A stretch of 64,000 nt of DNA, taken from positions 1 through 64,000 of the forward strand of contig JAWAFC010000005.1 in NCBI GenBank assembly GCA_038890815.1. The letters run 5' to 3'. Below, piece after piece: positions 16,838 to 24,007 of this stretch. Both the position numbers and the translations under genes were made by a program. This stretch comes from JAWAFC01 sp038890815 (GTDB taxonomy: Archaea; Micrarchaeota; Micrarchaeia; Burarchaeales; JACRGF01). The first letter of the stretch is position 1, and each line of letters begins with the position of its first letter. The notes under the pieces are model-generated. The model had not been told where the DNA came from, did not search any database, and saw nothing but the letters and a program-made list of their open reading frames with translations.

Positions 16838-17290
16838 ATGAGAGCACAGGCGGCCACGGAGTATCTGATAATACTCGCTGTGGTTGTCATCATCGCGCTC
16901 ATTGTGGTTGGCGTGCTCGGCGGCTTTGCCGGCATCACAGGCGGCATATCAAGACAGCAGTCAGAGACTTACTGGAGCGGAGCCGAGATAGGCATTCTGC
17001 CAAACTACCTCGTCAACTCGAGCGGGGCTTACCTGACTGTCAAAAATAATAGGCCCTTCCAGATCTCGCTGACCGGCATAACCCTCAATGGTATTGGCGC
17101 TATGACGCCAGCCACCGTCTCGCTGGCGCCCGGTGCCATCTTCAATGTCGTGGTGGATAGCGGGGTAGGCCTGACATGCACGGCCGGCCAGCCCTATGCC
17201 TACACTGTGACGATAACCTACACTGAGCCGGCGAGTGGCCGCGTGTTCACTTTCACGGGTCAGAACCCGCTCGTGGGAACTTGCCAGTGA
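16838..17290 (+). CDS. Class III signal-peptide prepilin (candidate major pilin)
   Basis: The 150-residue product begins MRAQAATEYLIILAVVVIIA: a short positive leader, the QxxxEY processing signature of archaeal class III (EppA-type) signal peptides, and a hydrophobic helix. The remainder is a compact beta-rich, mostly Gly/Ser/Thr/Val domain with one late Cys pair (LTCTAG and GTCQ). It is probably the main pilus subunit. It has its own promoter (CTTTTAAATT just after the TadC stop) and a GAGGTGATC ribosome-binding site, fitting a strongly expressed subunit. It is convergent with the opposing pilin-like operon, stop to stop within 4 bp. Confidence 0.87.
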   Translation: MRAQAATEYLIILAVVVIIALIVVGVLGGFAGITGGISRQQSETYWSGAEIGILPNYLVNSSGAYLTVKNNRPFQISLTGITLNGIGAMTPATVSLAPGAIFNVVVDSGVGLTCTAGQPYAYTVTITYTEPASGRVFTFTGQNPLVGTCQ

Positions 17291-17293
17291 TGC

Positions 17294-18109
17294 TCACTTA
17301 GTGAGCAGCACAACACTCGGGTAGTCTCTTCCATCCACCGAAAGGCTCAGCGGCAGCTCGAGCTGCGTCACGGGCGCGCCTGTCAGCGTGATGTTGGTTG
17401 TGGTGGCCGCGCGCGCGCCACTGACCGTAACGCGCAACGAGCCCCTGGCCACAGTGACATTCACATAGCCTCCTCCCTGCAGCGCTGTTTGGAAGGATTC
17501 GGTTGTGGTTTTCCTTATGAATCCGCTCGTGCGCCCGCCGGGCGCGATGGGGTTGCCGTTGGCATCGCGAACATCGAGCGCCACCCAAAGCCCGCTGGTA
17601 GTCCATCGCCAGGTGCCAGTGGTTGCACGCGAGCAGTCGTTGTTCAGGCACGCCACGTTCAGGCGAGCGCGCAGTGCATAGCCTTCCACTTTGTCGACGT
17701 TGGTTATCACGAAGCTTCCCTTGGCAAAGGTTGGGTGGGCATAGGTAAGGCGAAATGGCTGCAGGATGTAGCGCGAGGCGGGCACATCGAGCGAGATATT
17801 GTGGTTTGTCCTGCTGGCGTAGGTGGTTGCCACAAAAAGCTCATAGGCATCCATTTCAGCTGCTGGCCTCGATAGCGTTGTCGGAAGGTAGTCGCGAACT
17901 GTCAGAATGGTGCGTGCGCCGGCTTTCGTCACCTCGAATGAAACGTTGTTGAACTGCAACACATCGGCCGCGATGTCGGCTGCCACACTGCCTGTGGAGG
18001 GCGGCCGAGCCGGGAGCGGCCTGCTCGCATACCATGAAATCCACAGCGCTATCAGCAGCGCGAGCGAGGCGAATGCCAGCGTGTAGAAGAATCCCCTTAG
18101 GCCGGGCAT
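17294..18109 (-). CDS. Membrane-anchored extracytoplasmic protein of pilus cluster
   Basis: The 271-residue product has one N-terminal membrane helix (about residues 7-27) followed by a beta-rich extracytoplasmic domain with several NxS/T sequons and two cysteines (NVACLNNDC). It is the last gene of the operon starting at 20064 and overlaps the preceding gene by 13 bp. It may be a minor pilin-like or pilus-associated surface protein; no family recognised. It lacks the QxxxE processing motif. Confidence 0.65.
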   Translation of the reverse strand: MPGLRGFFYTLAFASLALLIALWISWYASRPLPARPPSTGSVAADIAADVLQFNNVSFEVTKAGARTILTVRDYLPTTLSRPAAEMDAYELFVATTYASRTNHNISLDVPASRYILQPFRLTYAHPTFAKGSFVITNVDKVEGYALRARLNVACLNNDCSRATTGTWRWTTSGLWVALDVRDANGNPIAPGGRTSGFIRKTTTESFQTALQGGGYVNVTVARGSLRVTVSGARAATTTNITLTGAPVTQLELPLSLSVDGRDYPSVVLLTK

Positions 18110-18456
18110 GCATGCACCTCGACGAGAAGCTTTTGGGCGGTGGAGGAGATGGTGACAAGGCTGGCCGTGGCCACATCCTCATTGCCCTGGCAACCGCACA
18201 CATCGACAAGCTGGATGGGCGCCAGTGAGGCATCGCGCACCAGCACAAATCCGCAGCGCGCGCCCAGCACATACATGGCCCGCACCTCATCCGCGTTGAG
18301 CGCGCCGACTGCCTGTATGCTGGCCGCGAGGTCTGCCGAGAACCGCGAGGCAAGCGGTTGGTGTATGCTTTTCTGTGCAGCAAAGGATAGCGACAGCAGC
18401 GTGCTTGCCACGAGCAATGCCACAAGCGCGTCTATGGAGAAGATGAATGCCCTCAT
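18097..18456 (-). CDS. Small pilin-like membrane protein
   Basis: The 119-residue product begins MRAFIFSIDALVALLVASTL: a very short leader and a hydrophobic helix with an Asp in place of the usual Glu, then a short domain with a CGFVLVRD and VCGCQG Cys cluster. It is probably a minor pilin-like protein. It overlaps neighbours on both sides, so it is translated as part of the 20064-17294 operon. Confidence 0.62.
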   Translation of the reverse strand: MRAFIFSIDALVALLVASTLLSLSFAAQKSIHQPLASRFSADLAASIQAVGALNADEVRAMYVLGARCGFVLVRDASLAPIQLVDVCGCQGNEDVATASLVTISSTAQKLLVEVHACPA

Positions 18457-18974
18457 GGCCTCACCCAAACAGTCATCTTCACAAGCACGAGCGAGGTGTT
18501 GAGAACTGCTACAGCGGAGCGCGAGGCCACGGGGGTGTTTGGTTGTGGAAGGCGGTTGAGCGTGTAGAGTGTGGAGCCGCTGGCATTGATTATCTCCAGG
18601 TTGTAGTCATAAACCGCGCCCTCCCTGTTGAAACCGAGCAGGGTGAGCGAGAGGTTGTAATCGGCAGGGGACTGCGAGAAGAAATATGCTACCCTCTCTG
18701 GATTCAGCACATTCCGCGCCTGGGCAAGGCCTATGCTCCTTGCATTGGCAAAGCTCCAGTCTGCGGGATTGCCCGGGGACTGGACGAGCAGCGCGAGTGC
18801 CTGCTCCGAGGCCATGTCAAGATCGCGGGCGCGCTCTGAAGCCGCAACAGCAATGTTGGCTGAGGAGGCGGCCTGAAACACTGCGACTGCCAGAAACAGC
18901 GCTATGGCGAAGGAGACAATGAGGTCTGCCGAGAAAAGCTGCGCCCTATGCCACACGGAGATCACCGCCCTCAT
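18453..18974 (-). CDS. Pilin-like membrane protein
   Basis: The 173-residue product has a basic N-terminus, then SADLIVSFAIALFLAVAVFQ as a membrane helix, and an extracytoplasmic domain with NxS sites. The same SADLIVS/STDFLIV style appears in its neighbours, which suggests paralogous minor pilins. It overlaps both neighbours in the operon by 4-29 bp. Confidence 0.62.
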   Translation of the reverse strand: MRAVISVWHRAQLFSADLIVSFAIALFLAVAVFQAASSANIAVAASERARDLDMASEQALALLVQSPGNPADWSFANARSIGLAQARNVLNPERVAYFFSQSPADYNLSLTLLGFNREGAVYDYNLEIINASGSTLYTLNRLPQPNTPVASRSAVAVLNTSLVLVKMTVWVRP

Positions 18975-19347
18975 TCACCAGCGTGATGTTCTGACCAGCA
19001 TACCTCACGCCGGCACCGCGAATGGCCGATGTAAGTATTGGATAGGAGATTGTCTGATTGGTAGCGGAAATAGGCCATGTGAGCTGCACCCTGCGCTCTA
19101 TGAACTCAAGCGAGTAATTCAGCTCTCCCATCGGCTCAAGGTAGACAGTCACGCTCGAGCCGGTGCCATCGGCAAGAACGAAGTTGGCTGCCCGGGCCAC
19201 TTTCTCGGCGATGCGCGCCGCCGAAAGCCTGTGGCTGGCGGACAGCTGTGAGGAAGCATTTTGTACATAGAGAGCATAGGCGAGCGAGAAGATGAGCGCT
19301 AGGGTGAGGCATACGATGAGGAAATCCGTGCTGAGCTGCGCACGCAT
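18946..19347 (-). CDS. Pilin-like membrane protein
   Basis: The 133-residue product begins MRAQLSTDFLIVCLTLALIF, a class III-like signal with Asp where Glu is usual, followed by a hydrophobic helix and a short beta-rich domain. It is a likely minor pilin. Its ATG abuts the stop of the upstream pilin-like gene, so expression is probably coupled. Confidence 0.65.
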   Translation of the reverse strand: MRAQLSTDFLIVCLTLALIFSLAYALYVQNASSQLSASHRLSAARIAEKVARAANFVLADGTGSSVTVYLEPMGELNYSLEFIERRVQLTWPISATNQTISYPILTSAIRGAGVRYAGQNITLVNEGGDLRVA

Positions 19348-20064
19348 CTAAGGCACCACATCGACGATGATGTCTATGAGGATGTTCTCGCCATTGTCCC
19401 CCGTGGCGTTCAGCCTGCCCCCAAAACTCCCCAGCGCTGTGCTGGAGGAAAAGGTGAGGGTGGCATTGGTCGAGGAGTTGGCAGCGAGCACGAAAGAGGG
19501 GGGCGCGATGCTGGCAGTGAGCTGTGTCGGGCTCCAGATGAGCGCAGTGGAGACTATAATGGGGGAGGCGCCGGTGTTGGAAAACGTGACATTTGCGCTG
19601 CGGGTGGAGGATGGCTTCATGAAGAGATGCACGAGCATGGGCTGAGCGGTGAGGTTCTGAAAGCCGATCATCACAAAGCCCTCCCTGGCCTCAACGGGAA
19701 TGATGTAATCGCCGCTTGTGTTGGGAAGCCTGCCCTGCAGGGGAACCGAGGCCAGCACATTGATATCGGTTGTGCCGTTCTCAACCCACAGCCCAATGTT
19801 GATTATCCTCCCATCGATGAAAATGCGCTCCGGAATCGCTGTGGGGGGGATGGTGATCGCCACCTCCCGCCTGCTTCCAACGCCCTGCTGGCTTACGGCG
19901 GTTGCGGCATCGGCCAGCGCATTCAGCGAGGCCTGCGCCTGCGCGGCGTAGAGGGCATGACGGGCTGCCGAGAGCTGAGCATAGCCTATGGCAACGATGA
20001 GCGCCAGCACAGCAAGCGACAACGACAGTATCACGATGAGCTCGACCGCAGCCTGGCCCCTCAT
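19348..20064 (-). CDS. Class III signal-peptide pilin-like protein
   Basis: The 238-residue product begins MRGQAAVELIVILSLSLAVL, a clear class III prepilin signal (GQxxxE), then a helix and a domain with Ig-like beta character (VTFSNTGASPIIV, SSTNATLTFSS). The longer frame upstream is rejected because it runs into the KaiC gene. A TATA-like AATTTTTAAGG about 25 bp before the ATG gives this operon its own, probably leaderless promoter. It may be a minor or alternative pilin. Confidence 0.75.
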   Translation of the reverse strand: MRGQAAVELIVILSLSLAVLALIVAIGYAQLSAARHALYAAQAQASLNALADAATAVSQQGVGSRREVAITIPPTAIPERIFIDGRIINIGLWVENGTTDINVLASVPLQGRLPNTSGDYIIPVEAREGFVMIGFQNLTAQPMLVHLFMKPSSTRSANVTFSNTGASPIIVSTALIWSPTQLTASIAPPSFVLAANSSTNATLTFSSSTALGSFGGRLNATGDNGENILIDIIVDVVP

Positions 20065-20098
20065 GCAGAGCGTTTGCAGGGCAGCCTTAAAAATTGTT

Positions 20099-20839
20099 TC
20101 AGAAAGCCTTCTCGCCGAAGACGGGCTGGTTTGGGTACACCACAATGCCTGTCTTGGTTATCTTGAGTGGCACCAACCGCTTGACATGCTCGGTGCCGCG
20201 CAACTTTACGACCTCAAGCGCGCTGTCGCGCACATCGCCCTTTCTGATGGTGTGAATGGCGATGAAGCCATCGGTCAGGAACTCCATGCCGAAGCGCACG
20301 CGTAGCTCGCCGGCGCGCGTGGCCTCTGCCTCGCTCGTCAGCAGGGTGGTGCAGCCCCATCGCCTCAGTTGCTCCATGGCCTTCAGGAAGGCGCTCCTGC
20401 GCTTGTACTCGTTCTCGTATAGTAGGGCGAATGAGGTCATGGAGTCTATGGCGACCCTCTGGATGTCATTATCCCGAATGAGATCTTCGATGATTCCCCC
20501 CTCGCTGATGAACTTGTCGACCTCGTGGGGGGGATATTCTGCCACGCTGATCTTTTTCTGCTTCTCGAGCTCGGGGAAGTTCCAGCCGAAGCGCAGATAG
20601 TGCCTGAAAATCGCGCGCTTCTGCTCCTCAAAAGTGATGTAGAGGCCCGGCTCGCCGAATTTTGTCGCGCCATTGTAGAGGAACTGGAGCGCGAAGGTTG
20701 ACTTCCCGGAGCCGGCCTCGCCGGCGACGAGCACAACGCTGTGGCGTTCAAAGCCCCCTTCGATGAGCTCATCGAGGCCTGGAATGCCTGTGGCCACGCG
20801 CGGCTCTTCCCTGAACTCTTCCTCCTTTTTTGCGGGCAT
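20099..20839 (-). CDS. KaiC-like RecA-family ATPase, intact Walker motifs
   Basis: The 246-residue product has one KaiC domain: VATGIPGLDELIEGGF at the N-terminus, Walker A VAGEAGSGKST, a FEEQ block and Walker B-like QRVAIDSMTSF. It is the only KaiC-like protein of this operon with a complete P-loop, so the one most likely to hydrolyse ATP. It closes the operon GTPase-KaiC / degenerate KaiC / Roadblock / 80-aa protein / KaiC and lies just upstream of the pilin-like operon. The archaellum protein ArlH has the same fold, so a motor-associated regulatory role is a reasonable inference. Confidence 0.85.
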   Translation of the reverse strand: MPAKKEEEFREEPRVATGIPGLDELIEGGFERHSVVLVAGEAGSGKSTFALQFLYNGATKFGEPGLYITFEEQKRAIFRHYLRFGWNFPELEKQKKISVAEYPPHEVDKFISEGGIIEDLIRDNDIQRVAIDSMTSFALLYENEYKRRSAFLKAMEQLRRWGCTTLLTSEAEATRAGELRVRFGMEFLTDGFIAIHTIRKGDVRDSALEVVKLRGTEHVKRLVPLKITKTGIVVYPNQPVFGEKAF

Positions 20840-21082
20840 TCACCTCACCAAGTTTTCTGCCAGAGGAGCGCCGACAATTTTTGCCATCTTTTCCCTGTAT
20901 CTGCTGATGATGGAAGCGTACTGCTCCTCGCTGGCTATGATTATTTTCTCACCTTCCATCTTCGCGCCGGCCTCCCTGGCGGCCTCCCGCGCGAGCGACT
21001 CGGCCACGGGGCCGATTATTTTCCTGCACCGCGCAATGACGGCTGCAAAATCATCCTCGCGCACGTTCTCACTTTCCCTCAA
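20840..21082 (-). CDS. Small helical protein in Roadblock/KaiC operon
   Basis: The 80-residue product is charged, mostly alpha-helical, with a central GAKMEGEKIIIASEEQ strand pair. I do not recognise it. It overlaps the Roadblock gene end by 14 bp, and its TGA directly precedes the ATG of the KaiC-like ATPase, so it is surely co-translated with them. It may be an adaptor. Confidence 0.6.
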   Translation of the reverse strand: MRESENVREDDFAAVIARCRKIIGPVAESLAREAAREAGAKMEGEKIIIASEEQYASIISRYREKMAKIVGAPLAENLVR

Positions 21083-21446
21083 GCAACTTCTCTATTTTCT
21101 TGGCAGTCCTTTCCATCGACAGAAGCACGAGCCCGAGGTTGCCCGTGGATTTCATAAGACAGACGAGGATGGCGAGAGGACCTGCGCCAACCGCGACCGT
21201 CTTGCCCAGCTCGCTCTCGACAATCACCTGCTGGAAGGCGCCGCGCTGCAGCTCGTTGCTCGTGGTCTCTGCCGTGCCGACGAGCGCTGCGCTCATGGCC
21301 GCGATGGTGCGTGAGTCCACCTTGCTTGGGAGATTGCTGGCAATCATGAGGCCATCGCGCCGGACTATGGCGCTCGCCTCGATGTCGCCCACCTGGCTGA
21401 GCTCGGCCAACAGATCCTCAAGCTGGATTTTCACCTCTTCGGCCAT
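21069..21446 (-). CDS. Roadblock/LC7 domain protein (MglB-like)
   Basis: The 125-residue product is a single Roadblock/LC7 domain: helix, then SAIVRRDGLMIASNLP, a long helix with AAMSAALVGTAETTSNEL, strands QQVIVESELGKTVAVGAG and a final helix (SMERTAKKIEKLL). These proteins dimerise and act as GAPs or scaffolds for small GTPases (MglB for MglA in bacteria, Ragulator/GATOR parts in eukaryotes). A small GTPase is encoded two genes upstream in the same direction. A separate TATA-like AATTAAAAAT lies in the 45-bp gap before it. Confidence 0.87.
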   Translation of the reverse strand: MAEEVKIQLEDLLAELSQVGDIEASAIVRRDGLMIASNLPSKVDSRTIAAMSAALVGTAETTSNELQRGAFQQVIVESELGKTVAVGAGPLAILVCLMKSTGNLGLVLLSMERTAKKIEKLLEGK

Positions 21447-21490
21447 ACAATCACTCAGCATGCTTCGCTCGCACTATTTTTAATTCCTCC

Positions 21491-22246
21491 TCACACCAGC
21501 GCGATGCCCTGAGGGGTGACCACGAATTCCCGCCACTCCTTGAGACCATGCAGGGGTGCCTGCAGGAAATTCTTTCCACCCTCCTGTTTCATCTCGATGA
21601 CGCCGTCCATGAGGTGCTTGAGGGTGGTGACGGTCTTGTCATCATGCATGCCAGCCTCGAGGTGCCATAGCGTTGTCGCCTCAACGCTCTTCAGGCGCGC
21701 GCCGGTTATCTGTGTGAAGCGGAATACCACTTCGGGCGGGTTGTACAGCAGAAGAGTTGAGACCGACTGTATTATGACGCGCGATTTCTGCTGCGGCTTG
21801 TAATGCTCCTGTATGGCTTGTGTCACGCCGATGGATAGATCGTTGAGCGCGCTGGGCCCTGGTACTTGGATGTCCTTTCTGTCTGCTGGCGGAGTTCCGA
21901 GCGTCCAGGAATAGCAATCGATGAAAGAGAGGCCTCTGTTGGTGTAGCTGAAAAACCGCCAGCCAAACTCGCTTCCCTTGTTCTCTATCTCAAGCGGAGC
22001 GAGGTCTGTGGTGATGTAGATTACCGGTTGCTTCTTGGCAAAGGCCTGCCAGGCAAACTGCAGGCCGAAAACGAATTTCTCTATGCCAGGCGGGCCGAGC
22101 AGGAGAACGTTTGAGGATGGCCTGAGGCCACCCCCTATGAGCGCATCGAATCCTTGAATGCCCGTCTCCAACAGCTCGCCACTGGGCAATGGGATTTTCG
22201 GCACGGCACCCATGGGAGGAAGTGCTGGCGGCATTGGCATGCTCAA
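21491..22246 (-). CDS. KaiC-like protein with degenerate P-loop
   Basis: The 251-residue product has the KaiC/RAD55 fold (LETGIQGFDALIGGGLRPS) but its Walker A reads GPPGIEKF: the residue after Lys is Phe instead of Thr/Ser, and the Gly before Lys is Glu. Nucleotide hydrolysis is doubtful. The N-terminus is Pro/Met-rich. It overlaps the end of the GTPase-KaiC gene by 4 bp (ATGA). It may act as a partner or sensor, as the ATPase-poor ArlH does in the archaellum; that comparison is inference. Confidence 0.8.
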   Translation of the reverse strand: MSMPMPPALPPMGAVPKIPLPSGELLETGIQGFDALIGGGLRPSSNVLLLGPPGIEKFVFGLQFAWQAFAKKQPVIYITTDLAPLEIENKGSEFGWRFFSYTNRGLSFIDCYSWTLGTPPADRKDIQVPGPSALNDLSIGVTQAIQEHYKPQQKSRVIIQSVSTLLLYNPPEVVFRFTQITGARLKSVEATTLWHLEAGMHDDKTVTTLKHLMDGVIEMKQEGGKNFLQAPLHGLKEWREFVVTPQGIALV

Positions 22247-23418
22247 CCACCCGTTTGTCCCTTTATTATAAGGTCGATGAGCGCCTCAAGCACGGCGCGG
22301 CATCCTTTGCCGCTCGGTGCCACGGTGGGCAGCACCGGCACCTCGGGCCCGAGGCCCATGCGCGCTCTTATCTCCTCTGTTGAAAGCGCCCCGGGCAGGT
22401 CCTGCTTGTTTGCCGCAACGGCATAGGGGATGGCATAGCGCATGATGTGCGCGGCCATCTCCTTGGCGCGGGGGAAGGAGGCTGGGTCGGTGGAATCCAC
22501 CACGAGGATGAGGCCGAACGCATCCCTGTTCAGGATATCCATCATGAATTCAAACCTCTCCTGGCCGGGCGTGCCGAACAGGTCAACCGCCAGCCCGCCA
22601 TGCTCGATGTAGCCATGGTCAAGCGCGATGGTCGTGCCGAGACGATCGACGCTCACGGCCCGCTCGCTGACGGCGTGGATGAAGGAGCTTTTGCCGGAGT
22701 GAAACGGGCCCGTCACAAGAATTTTGGGTATGTAGACAGCCACACCGTCCATGCCAACGCGGAAAGGTATCGCGCTCTTGTTGAATGGTCGAGGGGCCTT
22801 GAGTACTGAAAAGTAATTTCTCAGCAGCACCTTCTCCTCGATGGAGCGTAGCACGATAACGTAGTCGAAAGCCTCAAAGAGCTTTGAAACAAACTCTTGC
22901 GGATAATCCCAATTCGAGAACAGATACATGCCCGTTATGCCGAGCTCTTTCCCCATCTCGCCCCAGTGCCTGACCGCATCGAGCACTGGCTCGAGCCCCC
23001 TTTTGTCTATGAGGCTTGATACAGAATCGAACACCGCAAGCGTGCCGCCATCGAGCTCACGGAAGGCGCTTTCCACCGCATTGCTCACACTTTCGATGCT
23101 CAGCGGGTTTTTGACAAAAAACTTCTCCTTTGAAGCATAGCCCACACTGCCACTGAAGGCGTCGATGAACGGCATGGCATCGAACAGCGCATAGGGCCAG
23201 TTCAGCCTTTTCAAGGCCTGTCGGATGGCATCGGGCAATTGACTATCGGTGAGATATAGGCCCTTGCCGCCGCGCGACAGGGTGGCATGGAGAGCATGGA
23301 AAGCGAACACGCGCACATCGATGCCGGGCACGCCGCTGTAGAGCACTGTGCTGCCCTCCTCCACACCTCCGCCGAGCAGATCGTTGAGCTTCTGTATCCC
23401 GGTAGAGATGAGGGCCAT
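22243..23418 (-). CDS. KaiC-like domain fused to Arf/MglA-like small GTPase
   Basis: The 391-residue product has an N-terminal KaiC-type domain (about 1-228) whose P-loop (SGVPGIDVR) lacks the Lys, and a C-terminal small GTPase (about 230-391). All GTPase motifs are present: G1 GPFHSGKSS (237-245), G2 Thr262/263, G3 DLFGTPGQERF (279-289), G4 NKQD (337-340), G5 around APSGKG (367-372). The G3 region matches the archaeal COG2229 (SRPRB/MglA-like) group as I know it. It heads the operon containing a Roadblock protein, its likely GAP or scaffold. A TATA element 26 bp before the ATG predicts a leaderless message. Confidence 0.87.
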   Translation of the reverse strand: MALISTGIQKLNDLLGGGVEEGSTVLYSGVPGIDVRVFAFHALHATLSRGGKGLYLTDSQLPDAIRQALKRLNWPYALFDAMPFIDAFSGSVGYASKEKFFVKNPLSIESVSNAVESAFRELDGGTLAVFDSVSSLIDKRGLEPVLDAVRHWGEMGKELGITGMYLFSNWDYPQEFVSKLFEAFDYVIVLRSIEEKVLLRNYFSVLKAPRPFNKSAIPFRVGMDGVAVYIPKILVTGPFHSGKSSFIHAVSERAVSVDRLGTTIALDHGYIEHGGLAVDLFGTPGQERFEFMMDILNRDAFGLILVVDSTDPASFPRAKEMAAHIMRYAIPYAVAANKQDLPGALSTEEIRARMGLGPEVPVLPTVAPSGKGCRAVLEALIDLIIKGQTGG

Positions 23419-23440
23419 GCAAGTGCAAACGCGGAATGGA

Positions 23441-23448
23441 TATAAATT
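23441..23448. promoter_or_regulatory. Shared TATA box for rnpB and the KaiC-GTPase operon
   Basis: TATAAATT reads as a TATA box on both strands. It is centred about 25 bp before the predicted RNase P RNA 5' end (23469) and about 26 bp before the ATG at 23418 in the other direction, the right spacing for both. Confidence 0.55.
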
Positions 23449-23468
23449 AGTTTGGGCATGAAAATTTT

Positions 23469-23720
23469 AGAGCGAGAGGTGGGCAGCCATCGTGTTTTGG
23501 CGAGGAAGTTCTGCCCACTCCGAAAAGCGCAGACGGGTTTAAGGCCCGAGCCGGAACAGAAACGACACTCCGGGCGGGGAGGGATGACGCAAGGACCGCC
23601 GAACCGTTGCGGAGTTTAAACGCGCCGGCGATGCTGCGATGATGTGGAGTGCAAGGCGCACCGTGCGCCGCTCAGTCGAATGCTGCCAAAAACAAAAGGC
23701 AGGCTATGGCCTCTCGCTCT
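23469..23720 (+). ncRNA. rnpB: RNase P RNA
   Basis: The 252-nt RNA component of RNase P, which removes the 5' leader of tRNA precursors. The ends form a perfect 11-bp P1 helix (23469-23479 with 23710-23720). GGCAGC (23482-23487) pairs with GCTGCC (23682-23687) as P2. The CR-I motif GAGGAAGTTCTGCC (23502-23515) pairs through CTGCC with GGCAG (23698-23702) as P4, followed by GCTA as in CR-V. The universally conserved ACAGAAAC (23556 on) lies in the specificity side. It is shorter than many archaeal type A RNAs. The start sits about 25 bp after a TATA box. It overlaps the stop of the convergent small gene by 2 bp. Confidence 0.92.
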
Positions 23721-24006
23721 ACACTTGTCTCAGAGCCAGCAGCGCACTCCTGACCTGCTCGCTGTTTCCCTTTATGCTCCGAAACCTCTGGGCAAGCTCC
23801 CTCTCGCCCAACATTTCGAGCCATGGAGTAAAGTGCGAGCCGTTGGCGTGGAACAGCACTGAGCTCAGCGGAACTTTTCCGATGAGTTCAAAAAGCTCTC
23901 TGATGTTCCGCGCCCTGCCGCATTCCCGCCCATTCGGTTCGCGAAAGATGAACTCCTTTCCGGGCGGGCAGTTTTTCTCCATGCTCGGTGTCCATTTTTT
24001 GGCCAT
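23719..24006 (-). CDS. Small DUF5752-like protein linked to GH57 gene
   Basis: The 95-residue product is a compact alpha/beta protein with FIFREPNGRECGRARNIREL, then PLSSVLFHANGSHFTPWLEM and LAQRFRSIKG. The order (response strand, helix, S..FH....F..W) resembles DUF5752 from memory, a family often near archaeal glycan-active GH57 genes. Its start lies 1 bp past the GH57 stop, so it is co-translated with that gene. Function unknown. Confidence 0.6.
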   Translation of the reverse strand: MAKKWTPSMEKNCPPGKEFIFREPNGRECGRARNIRELFELIGKVPLSSVLFHANGSHFTPWLEMLGERELAQRFRSIKGNSEQVRSALLALRQV

Positions 24007-24007
24007 A

